DNA from: Thermodesulfobacteriota bacterium
GTDB lineage: Bacteria; Desulfobacterota; Dissulfuribacteria; Dissulfuribacterales; QOAL01
Length of the DNA: 49,584 bases
Reading direction: 5' to 3'
Assembly: GCA_013154175.1 (NCBI GenBank)
Contig: JAADCZ010000011.1
Location: forward strand, 1 to 49,584
The position numbers and the translations under genes were made by a program. This document shows positions 35,534-44,026 of this stretch, piece after piece. The notes below the pieces were generated by a model. The model had not been told where the DNA came from. It saw only the letters and a list, made by a program, of their open reading frames with translations, and made no database searches. Position 1 is the stretch's first letter. Every line of letters begins with the position of its first letter.

Positions 35534-37495
35534 ATGATAAAAGTTAAATTAGATGACGGCCAGGTAGTGGAGGTTGAAGAGGGTAAAAGTGCCGGTGAGG
35601 TGCTTTCCCAGCAGTTGAGCAAGAAACAGCGTAAGCGGCTCATCTTGGCAAAAGTTGACGGTGAGCTCAAGGATCTTTCCTACAAGCTCGAGAAAGATTG
35701 CGATCTGGCCCCGGTTTTTCTAGGCGATGAAGAGGCCCTAGAGGTCCTGAGGCACTCTGCAGCCCATCTCATGGCCCAGGCGGTGAAGAGCATTTTCCCA
35801 GAGGTTCAGGTTGCCATAGGGCCAGCCATCGAGCAGGGCTTTTATTACGACTTCAATACCCCGCAGCCCTTCTCACCAGAGGACCTTCAAAAGATTGAAA
35901 AGAAAATGAAGGCCCTTTCCAAGGAAGCGCATCCTGTGGAAAGGCTGGAAATGGGAATCGACGAGGCCATTTCCTTTTTCAAGGAAAAGAACGAGCCATA
36001 CAAGGTCGAGCTTCTGGAGGAGCTCAAGGATGAGGGGGCTGACAAGGTCTCGCTTTACAGGCAGGGAGAGTTCGTGGATCTTTGTAGGGGGCCTCATCTT
36101 CCTGATACAGGCAAGGTCTCTGCCTTTAAGTTGCTAAGTGTTGCTGGTGCCTTCTGGCGGGGTGATGAGAACCGCGAGATGCTCCAGCGCATCTACGGCA
36201 CTGCATTTTTTGACAAAAAGGAGCTCAAAGAGCACCTCGAGCGCCTCGAGGAGGCAAAGAGGCGGGACCACAGAAAGATAGGAAGAGAGCTGGAGCTCTT
36301 CTCCATAGAAGAATCCATTGGCCCAGGGCTCATACTTTGGCACCCAAAGGGGGCCTTGGTGCGCAAGATAATGGAGGATTTCTGGCGCGATGAACATCTC
36401 AAGAGGGGCTACAGCCTTCTCTTCACACCGCATATAGCCAAGCGAGATCTTTGGAAGAAGAGCGGGCATCTGGACTTCTACTCTGAAAATATGTATGCCC
36501 CCATGCAGATAGATGAGGTGGAATACCAGATAAAGCCCATGAACTGCCCCTTTCATATTGCCATCTACAATTCCAGAAAGCGCAGTTATCGGGAGCTTCC
36601 CCTCAGATGGTGCGAGCTTGGAACGGTCTATCGTTATGAGAGGACGGGAACCCTGCACGGTCTCATGAGGGTTCGTGGCTTCACCCAGGACGATGCCCAC
36701 ATCTTTTGCATGCCTCAGCAGCTGGATGCGGAGATTGCTGAAATACTCGATATGACCCTGTACATGCTCCAGGTGTTTGGCTTTAGCAAGTATGATATTT
36801 ATCTTTCCACCAGGCCAGATAAGTATGTGGGAAGTGACGAGCACTGGGAGCTTGCCACAAATGCCCTTAAAAGGGCCCTCGAGGCCAAGGGGCTCGATTA
36901 CGAGATCGACCCAGGTGAAGGTGTCTTTTATGGGCCCAAGATCGACATCAAGATAAAGGACTGTCTCGACAGGTCTTGGCAGTGTTCCACCATACAGGTG
37001 GACTTCAATCTGCCAGAAAGATTTGATGTAACATATACTGGTGAAGATGGTCAGGAACATGCTCCAATAATGGTACACAGGGCACTTCTTGGTTCCCTGG
37101 AGAGATTTTTTGGCGTAATGATCGAACACTACGCCGGGGCCTTCCCCATATGGCTCTCTCCGATACAGGCAAGGGTTATGACCATTACCGACAGGCATGA
37201 CCAGTGGGCCAAGGAGGTATTCGATAAGTTAAGGGCAGGCGGCATAAGGGCCGACCTTGATCTTAGGAACGAGAAACTTGGCAAGAAGATAAGGGAAGCC
37301 CAGTTGGAAAAGATTCCATATATGTTAGTTTTGGGAGATCAAGAGGTATCAGACAGGACGGTGAGTCCCAGAACAAGGAGAGGAGAAACACTTGAGGCCA
37401 TGTCTGTTGACAGCTTCATTGAGCTGCTCAAGAACAAGGCCGAGGAAGAGAAAATGGGAGGTGTCACATCACCAGAGAACAACAAGCACGAGTAA
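35534..37495 (+). CDS. thrS: Threonyl-tRNA synthetase
   Basis: A 653-residue class II synthetase. The N-terminal TGS domain (about residues 1-62) is followed by the editing domain ([11 protein letters not shown] near 73 and [12 protein letters not shown]), then the catalytic core with the zinc cysteine in MNCPFH, the motif 2 arginine in YRYERTG, the zinc histidine in DDAHIFC, and the late [13 protein letters not shown]. The anticodon-binding domain fills the last ~110 residues. All key residues are present. It heads the thrS-infC-rpmI-rplT-pheS-pheT operon, the same order as in E. coli, and its last 28 bases overlap the deduced start of infC. Confidence 0.97.
   Translation: MIKVKLDDGQVVEVEEGKSAGEVLSQQLSKKQRKRLILAKVDGELKDLSYKLEKDCDLAPVFLGDEEALEVLRHSAAHLMAQAVKSIFPEVQVAIGPAIEQGFYYDFNTPQPFSPEDLQKIEKKMKALSKEAHPVERLEMGIDEAISFFKEKNEPYKVELLEELKDEGADKVSLYRQGEFVDLCRGPHLPDTGKVSAFKLLSVAGAFWRGDENREMLQRIYGTAFFDKKELKEHLERLEEAKRRDHRKIGRELELFSIEESIGPGLILWHPKGALVRKIMEDFWRDEHLKRGYSLLFTPHIAKRDLWKKSGHLDFYSENMYAPMQIDEVEYQIKPMNCPFHIAIYNSRKRSYRELPLRWCELGTVYRYERTGTLHGLMRVRGFTQDDAHIFCMPQQLDAEIAEILDMTLYMLQVFGFSKYDIYLSTRPDKYVGSDEHWELATNALKRALEAKGLDYEIDPGEGVFYGPKIDIKIKDCLDRSWQCSTIQVDFNLPERFDVTYTGEDGQEHAPIMVHRALLGSLERFFGVMIEHYAGAFPIWLSPIQARVMTITDRHDQWAKEVFDKLRAGGIRADLDLRNEKLGKKIREAQLEKIPYMLVLGDQEVSDRTVSPRTRRGETLEAMSVDSFIELLKNKAEEEKMGGVTSPENNKHE
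37456..37470 (+). promoter_or_regulatory. Ribosome-binding site and non-canonical ATC start of infC
   Basis: Inside the end of thrS the heptamer GGAGGTG (37457-37463) is a perfect match to the usual anti-Shine-Dalgarno sequence and lies 4 bases before an ATC codon at 37468. That codon opens the frame that reads into the conserved IF3 N-terminus. No ATG, GTG or TTG exists in this frame between the upstream stop (37420-37422) and 37549. Confidence 0.75.
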
Positions 37496-37989
37496 ATAGG
37501 GGGATTAGGGCGTCACAGGTACGCCTGGTAGACGAAAATGGTCAGCAGGTGGGCATAGTGTCCTTGGAAGAGGCCTTGGCTCGGGCCAACGATGTTGGGC
37601 TGGACCTGGTAGAGGTGGCTCCAAATGCCAAGCCACCTGTGTGCCGCCTCATGGATTACGGCAAGTATCGCTACGAGCAGAGCAAAAAGGCCCAAGAGGC
37701 CAAGAAGCGTCAGACAGTAATCCAGGTCAAGGAAGTGAAGATGCGTCCAAGGACGGACGTTCACGACATGAACGTCAAGAAGAAGAAGATAGTCAAGTTC
37801 CTGAACCAAGGAAACAAGGTTAAGGTGACTGTCCAGTTCCGGGGCAGGGAGATAGTTCACCCGGAACTTGGGGCAGAGATGCTCAAAAAGATCGCCGAAG
37901 AGATGTCCGACATCTCGGTGGTGGAGCACATGCCCAATATGGAGGGGCGCACACTCACAATGGTCCTTGCCCCCAAAAAGGCCCGTTGA
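37468..37989 (+). CDS. infC: Translation initiation factor IF-3
   Basis: IF3 binds the 30S subunit, prevents early joining of subunits and proofreads start codons. From the ATC at 37468 the protein is 173 residues (E. coli 180) and begins [20 protein letters not shown], which matches the IF3 N-terminal domain up to GIVSLEEAL. The linker and C-terminal domain follow with [23 protein letters not shown] and MVLAPKK. Beginning at the first GTG (37549) would delete about 27 conserved residues, so ATC is preferred. A non-AUG start in infC allows IF3 to limit its own synthesis, as shown for AUU in E. coli; Myxococcus xanthus infC is reported to use AUC. Confidence 0.93.
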   Translation: MTREQQARVNRGIRASQVRLVDENGQQVGIVSLEEALARANDVGLDLVEVAPNAKPPVCRLMDYGKYRYEQSKKAQEAKKRQTVIQVKEVKMRPRTDVHDMNVKKKKIVKFLNQGNKVKVTVQFRGREIVHPELGAEMLKKIAEEMSDISVVEHMPNMEGRTLTMVLAPKKAR

Positions 37990-38038
37990 TCAACCTAGGC
38001 CGTGGCCCGAGCTGCGGGATCTAGTCTGCCTTTTGAGG

Positions 38039-38116
38039 CAAACGGCAACAGTTTTTTTGATTTTAGGCGTTGACCTCCCTTGGGTTTGAGGTTAAATAAT
38101 GCCGTTTGTGCCTAAA
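38039..38116 (+). promoter_or_regulatory. rpmI leader with potential pseudoknot, candidate L20 autoregulatory site
   Basis: Two stems interlock in the 150-bp gap between infC and rpmI. Stem A pairs CAAACGGCA (38039-38047) with TGCCGTTTG (38100-38108). Stem B pairs TTTAGGC (38062-38068) with GCCTAAA (38110-38116), extended by two pairs beyond a bulge. A local hairpin TTGACCTC/GAGGTTAA lies between. The arm order A-B-A'-B' defines an H-type pseudoknot ending about 10 bases before the rpmI ribosome-binding site. In E. coli L20 binds a pseudoknot here to repress rpmI-rplT. Confidence 0.55.
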
Positions 38117-38139
38117 TCTTTAAAAGTGGGAGCAAGATT

Positions 38140-38337
38140 ATGCCAAAACTCAAGACAAAGAGGGCTGCGGCCAAGCGTTTCAAAAAGACCGGAACAGGAA
38201 AGTTTGTTTTTAACCGGCCAGGACACAGCCATATTCTCACAAAGAAAAGCAGAAAACGCAAAAGGTACCTGAAAAAGGACAGGGTTGTTTCAGAGGCCAT
38301 GATGGATCATGTAAAGAGGATGCTGCCCTATTCCTAG
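38140..38337 (+). CDS. rpmI: 50S ribosomal protein L35
   Basis: A 65-residue basic ribosomal protein. [20 protein letters not shown] at the start and [14 protein letters not shown] in the centre are the standard L35 sequence, and the length is typical. It lies between infC and rplT as in most bacteria. The GGGAG site 8-12 bases before the ATG follows directly after the putative regulatory pseudoknot. Confidence 0.97.
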   Translation: MPKLKTKRAAAKRFKKTGTGKFVFNRPGHSHILTKKSRKRKRYLKKDRVVSEAMMDHVKRMLPYS

Positions 38338-38366
38338 CAGGGTATCGACATTATAGGTTTCAGTAG

Positions 38367-38395
38367 AAGGCTGCATGGTGTTCCACTGCAGTCTT
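38367..38395 (+). promoter_or_regulatory. Stable hairpin between rpmI and rplT
   Basis: AAGGCTGCATGG (38367-38378) folds back on CCACTGCAGTCTT (38383-38395) with one G-T pair, one bulged C and a TGTT loop. The following ACTTTT is too short for a clear terminator. It lies in the 103-bp gap between rpmI and rplT, and could be a processing site, a partial attenuator or part of L20 control. Confidence 0.5.
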
Positions 38396-38440
38396 ACTTT
38401 TCAGATTCCTTAGAGTTTTTATGTTCAAGGAGTAATACAA

Positions 38441-38794
38441 ATGCCAAGGGTAAAAAGAGGTTTTAAGGCCAGACGGCGCAGAAAGAAGATATTGAAATTG
38501 GCCAAGGGTTTTCGTGGAGCCAGAAGTCGTTGTTATCGTCAGGCCAAAGACAGTGTTGAAAAGGCCCTGTGTTATGCATACAGGGACAGGCGTCAGAAGA
38601 AACGCTCATTCAGGAGACTCTGGATTGTCAGGATTAATGCCGCCTGTAGATTGAATGACATTTCCTACAGCAAGTTTATTGGCGGGCTTGCCAAGGCGAA
38701 TATAGGCCTGGACAGGAAGATTCTGGCAGATTTGGCCGTTACCCAGCCTGGAGCCTTTTCAGCCCTAGTTGAAAAGGCAAAGGCGGCACTTTAG
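38441..38794 (+). CDS. rplT: 50S ribosomal protein L20
   Basis: A 117-residue ribosomal protein, with the basic N-terminal extension [20 protein letters not shown] followed by the globular domain containing [13 protein letters not shown]20 is needed for early 50S assembly and in E. coli represses its own operon. It starts after an AAGGAG site and is followed by pheS after 17 bp. Confidence 0.97.
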   Translation: MPRVKRGFKARRRRKKILKLAKGFRGARSRCYRQAKDSVEKALCYAYRDRRQKKRSFRRLWIVRINAACRLNDISYSKFIGGLAKANIGLDRKILADLAVTQPGAFSALVEKAKAAL

Positions 38795-38811
38795 GCTCAG
38801 GTCTCCTATAC

Positions 38812-39822
38812 ATGGAAGACCGGCTTAAATCCATCGAGGATGAGGCCCTAAGGGCACTTGAAGATGCCCAAGACAAGGAAGCTGTCGAGGCAGTTAAGGT
38901 CCGGTATCTTGGGCGCAAGGGGCTTCTGACCGGAGTTCTCAAGGGTCTTGGGCAGCTTCCAAAGGAAGAGCGGCCAAAGATTGGTCGCCTAGCCAATGAG
39001 GTCAAAACCAGGATAGAGAAGGCACTCAAGGAGCGTCTTGAGGCCCTTTCCTCTGCAGGTGGGCCGAAACTCATCAAGGGTTTCGATCCAACCCTGCCCG
39101 GGAGGAGGTTGCCGGTTGGGCATCTTCATCCCATTACCAAGGTCTTGAATGAGGTTTGCGGAATATTCGAGCGTCTTGGTTTTTCCACCGCCCAGGGGCC
39201 AGAGATAGAGCTTGATTTTTACAACTTCGAGGCCCTAAACATTCCTCCCGACCATCCTGCCCGTGACATGCAGGATACCTTTTACGTAGATGACAAGGTC
39301 CTGCTTCGTACCCATACATCCCCTATCCAGGTGCGAACAATGGAGATTATGGAACCCCCAATCCGTATCATTGCCCCTGGGAAGGTGTATAGGTGCGATT
39401 CAGACATCACGCACACCCCAATGTTCCACCAGGTAGAGGGGCTGATGGTGGATGAAGATGTGTCCTTTGCCCATCTTAAGGGTATTTTGACCCATTTTGC
39501 CCAGGAAATTTTCCATAAGGACACCAAGGTGCGCTTTCGTCCGAGCTTTTTCCCCTTCACTGAACCAAGTGCGGAGATAGACATCCAGTGCGTTATATGC
39601 AGAGGGGAAGGGTGTCGGGTGTGTTCCCAGACAGGCTGGCTCGAGGTCCTTGGTGCCGGTCTTGTCCATCCTGCAGTTTTCAGGCACGTGGGGATTGACC
39701 CGGAAAGGTACAGCGGCTTTGCATTTGGGCTTGGCATTGAAAGGATAGCCATGCTCAAATATGGTATCAACGATATCAGGCTCTTCTATGACAACGACAT
39801 GAGATTCTTGAATCAGTTTTAG
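38812..39822 (+). CDS. pheS: Phenylalanyl-tRNA synthetase alpha subunit
   Basis: A 336-residue class II catalytic subunit. An N-terminal coiled coil (about residues 1-85) for tRNA binding is followed by [10 protein letters not shown] and DFYNFEALN. Motif 2 lies around the [19 protein letters not shown] segment, and motif 3 [10 protein letters not shown] near residue 310. Four cysteines in [12 protein letters not shown] are an unusual CxxC-type cluster found in many bacterial PheS. The tetramer with PheT charges tRNA-Phe. It is 17 bp after rplT, so no separate leader or attenuator fits between them. Confidence 0.96.
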   Translation: MEDRLKSIEDEALRALEDAQDKEAVEAVKVRYLGRKGLLTGVLKGLGQLPKEERPKIGRLANEVKTRIEKALKERLEALSSAGGPKLIKGFDPTLPGRRLPVGHLHPITKVLNEVCGIFERLGFSTAQGPEIELDFYNFEALNIPPDHPARDMQDTFYVDDKVLLRTHTSPIQVRTMEIMEPPIRIIAPGKVYRCDSDITHTPMFHQVEGLMVDEDVSFAHLKGILTHFAQEIFHKDTKVRFRPSFFPFTEPSAEIDIQCVICRGEGCRVCSQTGWLEVLGAGLVHPAVFRHVGIDPERYSGFAFGLGIERIAMLKYGINDIRLFYDNDMRFLNQF

Positions 39823-39830
39823 GTGGTAAG

Positions 39831-42242
39831 ATGCTGGTACCTTCGTCGTGGCTTAGGCAGATGGTGGCTATTGAGGCCGATGATAATGAGCTGGCCGAGT
39901 CCCTCACTTTGGCAGGGCTCGAGGTCGAGGCGGTGGAGCCGGCCTATCCGTGGCTGCTTTCCGCTGAGGCAGCGCGCATATCAAGGGTTGAAACCCTAGA
40001 TGGTGCAAAGAACATAACTGCCTGCACCGTGGAGACCTCCAATGGCGAGGTCCAGGTGGTATGCGGGGCTCCGAATGTCCAGGAGGGAATGCTTACTGCC
40101 TACGTGCCTCCGGGCACCCAGATGCCAGACGGCAAAGAGGTTTCAGAAAGCGTCCTTTATGGCCGGACTTCCCAGGGGATGCTGGCCTCGGAATATGAAC
40201 TCCTACTGGAAGGAGATGCCTCGGGCATTTTTGATATTCTGAAAAAGTATCCTGAGGCCCGCTTGGGTCAATCCATTGCAGACATAACAAAGATCCACGA
40301 TACAGTTTTTGAAATTGGCGTTACCCCCAATAGGCCCGATTGTTTGAGTATTCTTGGGGTTGCCCGGGAGGCAGCAGCCCTTTTTCATGCCAAGGTGTCC
40401 TTCAGTGAACCTGGTCTGGATGAGGACCAGCCACTTGAAGGAGTGCCCATCCGAATAGATGATCCTGACCTTTGTAACCGTTACGTCGGGGCAGCCATAA
40501 CAGGCGTGAAGGTGGCACCTTCCCCTGGCTGGCTTGCAAGAAGGCTCCTGGCAAGCGGTGTTCGCCCCATAAACAATATTGTTGATGTTACCAATTATGT
40601 GCTTCTCGAGCTTGGCCAGCCCCTGCACGCCTTTGATATGAACAAACTGGCCGGCCCGGAAATTATTGTGAGAAGGGCCAGGCAGGGCGAAAAGGTCGTT
40701 ACCTTAGATGGCAAGGAAAGGGAGCTTACAAAGGAGATGCTCCTGATTTGCGACAGGGACAGGCCTGTTGCCATAGCAGGGGTCATGGGAGGCCTAGATT
40801 CCGAGGTGACTGAACTCACCCGCGATGTACTCATTGAAAGTGCATGGTTTTATCCACCAAACATCAGACGTACTGCAAAGGCCCTCAAGCTATCAACCGA
40901 GGCATCATACAGGTTCGAGCGCGGGGTTGACCCTGCCATTCAGAAGGTTGCGGCCCTAAGGGCGTGCCAGTTGATTCTTGAGCTGGCAGGAGGCACCTAC
41001 CAGGGTGTCAAGGATGAAAATCCAGTTCCCTACACCCCTAGGGAGGTGGAGTACAGACCCAAGAGGATAAACAGGCTCCTTGGAACGGACATATCTGCCC
41101 AAGACATGGCAGCCATACTTGAATCTCTGGAATTTGAGGTGGAAAAGGCGGACGAAGACCTTTACAAGACCGTTCCGCCATCATTCCGCGGGGATGTCAA
41201 GGCCGAGGAGGACATCGTAGAAGAGGTTGCCAGATGTCACGGCTTTTCAAAGATTCCAACGCAATCACCAGTGGCAACCCTCATTGTCAAAAGGCCTGAA
41301 TCCTTCAAGCCCTTTATGGATCGGGTAAGAGGGGCCCTGGCAGGAGAGGGCTTTAGCGAAATCATATCATACAGCTTCATTGCACCATGGGATTTGAAAA
41401 ATCTTAAACTTCCAAAGGAAGATATAAGAAACAAGGCTGTGAAGCTGAAAAATCCCCTGGCTGAAGATCAGTCCATCATGCGGACCACCCTGGTGCCATG
41501 CATGCTGTCCACCATTTCCAGAAACCTTAGGCGTAGAAATCTATCCCTGTCCCTGTTTGAAGTGGGGGCCGTGTTCATAGACAAGGGCCCAGGTGTGATC
41601 CCCGATGAGCATCAAAGGTGCTGTTGTGCCATTACTGGGTCCAGGTTTCCAGAATCATGGGCCTGGCCAGAGCAGGAAGTTGATTTTTTTGATATAAAGG
41701 GAACCGCAGAGAATCTTCTGGACATTCTCAATTGCCAAGACTGCGTATTCATCCCTTCGCAATCACCCGAGACCTTTTACGTCCCTGGAACACAGCTTGA
41801 CATTAAGGCAGGCGATGTCGTGCTTGGCACACTAGGGCAAATAGACCAGGCCGTGGCCAAGTCCTTTGGCATCTCCCAGAAGGTTTTTTTAATGGATTTG
41901 TCCCTAAGTGCCCTGGCAGAAGTTGCCACTGACAGAAAGACCTTCTCGCCCCTGGATCGTTTTCCATCGGTCGAAAGGGATCTGTCCATCATCTTGGACG
42001 ATTCGGTTCGTGCCCAGGATGTCCTTGATTTTATTGCTCAAAACCGTTCTAGTTATCTTGAGAGTTTCTACATCTTCGATGTCTACAAGGGTAAGCAGGT
42101 TCCAAAGGGCAAGAAGTCTTTGGGGATTCATTTTGTCTACAGGGCCAAGGACAGAACCTTGTCAGAGCAGGAAGTAGAAAAGGAACACGAGCCTCTAACC
42201 AAGGGCGTGCTAGAAAATTTCAAGGGCAGTCTGAGAAGTTAA
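39831..42242 (+). CDS. pheT: Phenylalanyl-tRNA synthetase beta subunit
   Basis: An 803-residue subunit with the usual order: an EMAP-type tRNA-binding domain (about residues 40-150), the B3/B4 editing domain (NRPDCLSILGVAREAA, about 163-178, and GVRPINNIVDVTNYVL), the B5 domain, a catalytic-like core, and the anticodon-binding FDX-ACB domain at the C-terminus (PLDRFPSVERDLSIIL). It follows pheS by 8 bp and precedes ihfA by 2 bp. Confidence 0.96.
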   Translation: MLVPSSWLRQMVAIEADDNELAESLTLAGLEVEAVEPAYPWLLSAEAARISRVETLDGAKNITACTVETSNGEVQVVCGAPNVQEGMLTAYVPPGTQMPDGKEVSESVLYGRTSQGMLASEYELLLEGDASGIFDILKKYPEARLGQSIADITKIHDTVFEIGVTPNRPDCLSILGVAREAAALFHAKVSFSEPGLDEDQPLEGVPIRIDDPDLCNRYVGAAITGVKVAPSPGWLARRLLASGVRPINNIVDVTNYVLLELGQPLHAFDMNKLAGPEIIVRRARQGEKVVTLDGKERELTKEMLLICDRDRPVAIAGVMGGLDSEVTELTRDVLIESAWFYPPNIRRTAKALKLSTEASYRFERGVDPAIQKVAALRACQLILELAGGTYQGVKDENPVPYTPREVEYRPKRINRLLGTDISAQDMAAILESLEFEVEKADEDLYKTVPPSFRGDVKAEEDIVEEVARCHGFSKIPTQSPVATLIVKRPESFKPFMDRVRGALAGEGFSEIISYSFIAPWDLKNLKLPKEDIRNKAVKLKNPLAEDQSIMRTTLVPCMLSTISRNLRRRNLSLSLFEVGAVFIDKGPGVIPDEHQRCCCAITGSRFPESWAWPEQEVDFFDIKGTAENLLDILNCQDCVFIPSQSPETFYVPGTQLDIKAGDVVLGTLGQIDQAVAKSFGISQKVFLMDLSLSALAEVATDRKTFSPLDRFPSVERDLSIILDDSVRAQDVLDFIAQNRSSYLESFYIFDVYKGKQVPKGKKSLGIHFVYRAKDRTLSEQEVEKEHEPLTKGVLENFKGSLRS

Positions 42243-42244
42243 AT

Positions 42245-42577
42245 ATGAAAGAAGGCAAAAATACTGTTACGAAACTGGAGATTGCCCAGAGACTGAGTAG
42301 TGAGCTGGGTTTTTCTGTACGATCCGCTTCCAAAGTGGTCGATAGTCTCTTCAAGGTGATGGAAGAGGGCTTGAATGCGGGCGAGCAAATAAAAATTGTT
42401 CGATTTGGTACCTTTTCCCCCCTTTTAAAAAAATCTAGAAAGGGTATAAATCCTACTACAGGAGAGAGTATCCACATTCCAGCACGCAAAACCGTATCAT
42501 TTAGGCCGAGTCCCCTGTTGAAAAAGAGGGTAAATGCTCAAAAAGGACCGCAAATACTACCGAATAGGCCAGGTTAG
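42245..42577 (+). CDS. ihfA: Integration host factor alpha-type DNA-binding protein (HU/IHF family)
   Basis: A 110-residue DNA-bending protein of the HU/IHF family. The helical half reads TKLEIAQRLSSELGFS, and the DNA-gripping arm RKGINPTTGESIHIPARKTV contains the conserved proline that inserts between bases. Position after pheT is the same as for ihfA (himA) in enterobacteria, which supports the alpha assignment. A C-terminal extension of about 15 residues overlaps the next gene by 44 bp. Confidence 0.9.
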   Translation: MKEGKNTVTKLEIAQRLSSELGFSVRSASKVVDSLFKVMEEGLNAGEQIKIVRFGTFSPLLKKSRKGINPTTGESIHIPARKTVSFRPSPLLKKRVNAQKGPQILPNRPG

Positions 42578-42899
42578 TGAGATATTGGGGGTAGAACCCC
42601 ACGTTTTGCGGTTCTGGGAAAGTCAGTTCAAGCAGATTCAGCCTAGAAGGATATCGAGGCAGCGTCTCTATCGCAGCCAGGATCTTAAAATCCTCAAGAG
42701 AATAAAAGAGCTTCTTTACGAAGAAGGTTTCACCATTGCCGGTGCCAAAAAGAAGCTCCAGGAAGAATTCTCGTCAAAGTCAAGGTCAGAACCAGAAAAA
42801 ACCAAGGCAAAGCCTGTGGCATGTGATAATATTCTTGAGGAAATTAAAAGGGAGCTGCTAGAGATTCAAAAAATATTATCGGGGAGTGACAGGCAGTAA
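42534..42899 (+). CDS. MerR family transcriptional regulator
   Basis: A 121-residue MerR-type regulator. The winged helix-turn-helix is clear (YYRIGQVSEILGVEPHVLRFWE at about residues 8-29, then RRISRQRLYRSQDL), and a coiled-coil helix follows. The effector domain is very short and lacks cysteines for metal sensing. A gene of this type after ihfA is common in Desulfobacterota and other Proteobacteria. It overlaps ihfA by 44 bp and uses a GAGGG site inside it. Confidence 0.88.
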   Translation: MLKKDRKYYRIGQVSEILGVEPHVLRFWESQFKQIQPRRISRQRLYRSQDLKILKRIKELLYEEGFTIAGAKKKLQEEFSSKSRSEPEKTKAKPVACDNILEEIKRELLEIQKILSGSDRQ

Positions 42900-42904
42900 A
42901 GACC

Positions 42905-44017
42905 ATGCAAAAGCTCGATGAAGAACAGCTCAAGAAACTTACCCAGCTGAGAAAACGGATCGATGAAATCGACAGGGATCTCGTATCCCTGTTGCAGGAA
43001 CGGCTCAAGGTTGCCGAGGAGATCGGCAGGACCAAGGCCAAATCCCTGGCCCAGCCCCTTGATCCAGTAAGGGAGCGGGAGGTAATCAATCACATTTTAG
43101 AGTATAACAAGGGCAAATTTCCTCCAGATGGTCTCCAGGTCATATTCAGCGAGATAATCTCTGCATGCCGCAATGCCCAGAGGCCTGCAAGGGTTGGATT
43201 CCTTGGCCCAGAAACAACCTTTACCCACATGGCGGCAACAGAATTTTTTGGCCATGCCCCTGAATTCATACCAGAATCCAATATCAAAGAGGTATTTGAA
43301 GAGGTCGAGCGCAAACGTATCGATTTTGGCGTTGTGCCCGTCGAGAATTCGGTTGAAGGAACCGTTGCCCTGACCCTGGATGGTCTGTGCGACTATGACA
43401 TAAAGGTGTGTGGAGAGATATATTTGCCAATCTCCCATGATCTCATAAACAAGAGCGGCCGCATAGATACCATTCGGCGCATCATGTCCCATCCCCATGC
43501 CCTTGCCCAGTGCCGCATATGGCTGCAGCGCAACCTTCCAGCGGTTCCCACCGAGGAGGTTGTAAGCACAGCCCAAGCAGCAAGATGGGCTGCAGTGGAT
43601 CCTTCCGTTGCAGCAATAGCGAGCCCCCTTGCCGCAAGGACATACAACCTCTACACAGTTGCAAAGAGTATCGAGGACTTTGCAGGCAATACCACCCGTT
43701 TCCTGATTCTTGGCCATGAGTGCCCGAGACCAAGCGGCCACGACAAGACCTCCCTTCTCTTGAGCCTGGAGGACAGACCCGGCTCCCTCTTCAGGCTCCT
43801 GGAGCCCCTGGCCCACAAGGGCATAAATCTTACCAAGATTCAGTCGCGTCCTGTAAAGGATGAGCCGTGGCGCTACCTCTTCTATGTCGATATTGCAGGG
43901 CACATAGAAGACGAGCATGTAAAGGAAGGTGTCGAGGCCATCAGAAGCGGCTGCACGTTCCTGAAATGGCTCGGTTCCTACCCTGTGGGGCTCAACAAAG
44001 GAAGGACCAGCGGGTAG
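42905..44017 (+). CDS. pheA: Bifunctional chorismate mutase/prephenate dehydratase
   Basis: A 370-residue P-protein that converts chorismate to phenylpyruvate. Domain order: AroQ chorismate mutase (about residues 10-95, LRKRIDEIDRDLVSLLQERL), prephenate dehydratase (about 100-280, GFLGPETTFTHMAA, PVENSVEGTV and the catalytic NTTRF motif), and a C-terminal ACT domain (about 290-365) for phenylalanine feedback. The usual ESRP of the effector site is QSRP. It follows the MerR-type gene by five bases, linking phenylalanine synthesis with the Phe-tRNA synthetase genes. Confidence 0.95.
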   Translation: MQKLDEEQLKKLTQLRKRIDEIDRDLVSLLQERLKVAEEIGRTKAKSLAQPLDPVREREVINHILEYNKGKFPPDGLQVIFSEIISACRNAQRPARVGFLGPETTFTHMAATEFFGHAPEFIPESNIKEVFEEVERKRIDFGVVPVENSVEGTVALTLDGLCDYDIKVCGEIYLPISHDLINKSGRIDTIRRIMSHPHALAQCRIWLQRNLPAVPTEEVVSTAQAARWAAVDPSVAAIASPLAARTYNLYTVAKSIEDFAGNTTRFLILGHECPRPSGHDKTSLLLSLEDRPGSLFRLLEPLAHKGINLTKIQSRPVKDEPWRYLFYVDIAGHIEDEHVKEGVEAIRSGCTFLKWLGSYPVGLNKGRTSG

Positions 44018-44026
44018 GTCCGCAAG

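Noticed and set aside
36134-37198. A 354-codon open frame on the minus strand inside thrS
   Set aside because: It is antisense to a complete, motif-rich thrS and its product resembles no family; it arises from codon bias.
37549-37989. IF3 beginning at GTG 37549
   Set aside because: It would delete the conserved first ~27 residues of IF3, which are clearly encoded upstream behind a perfect ribosome-binding site.
39594-39639. Four-cysteine cluster in PheS considered as a novel metal site
   Set aside because: Similar CxxC-type pairs occur in many bacterial PheS proteins, so it is not unusual.
43097-43918. A 273-codon open frame on the minus strand inside pheA
   Set aside because: It opposes a complete pheA with all domains intact, and has no ribosome-binding site or recognisable product.
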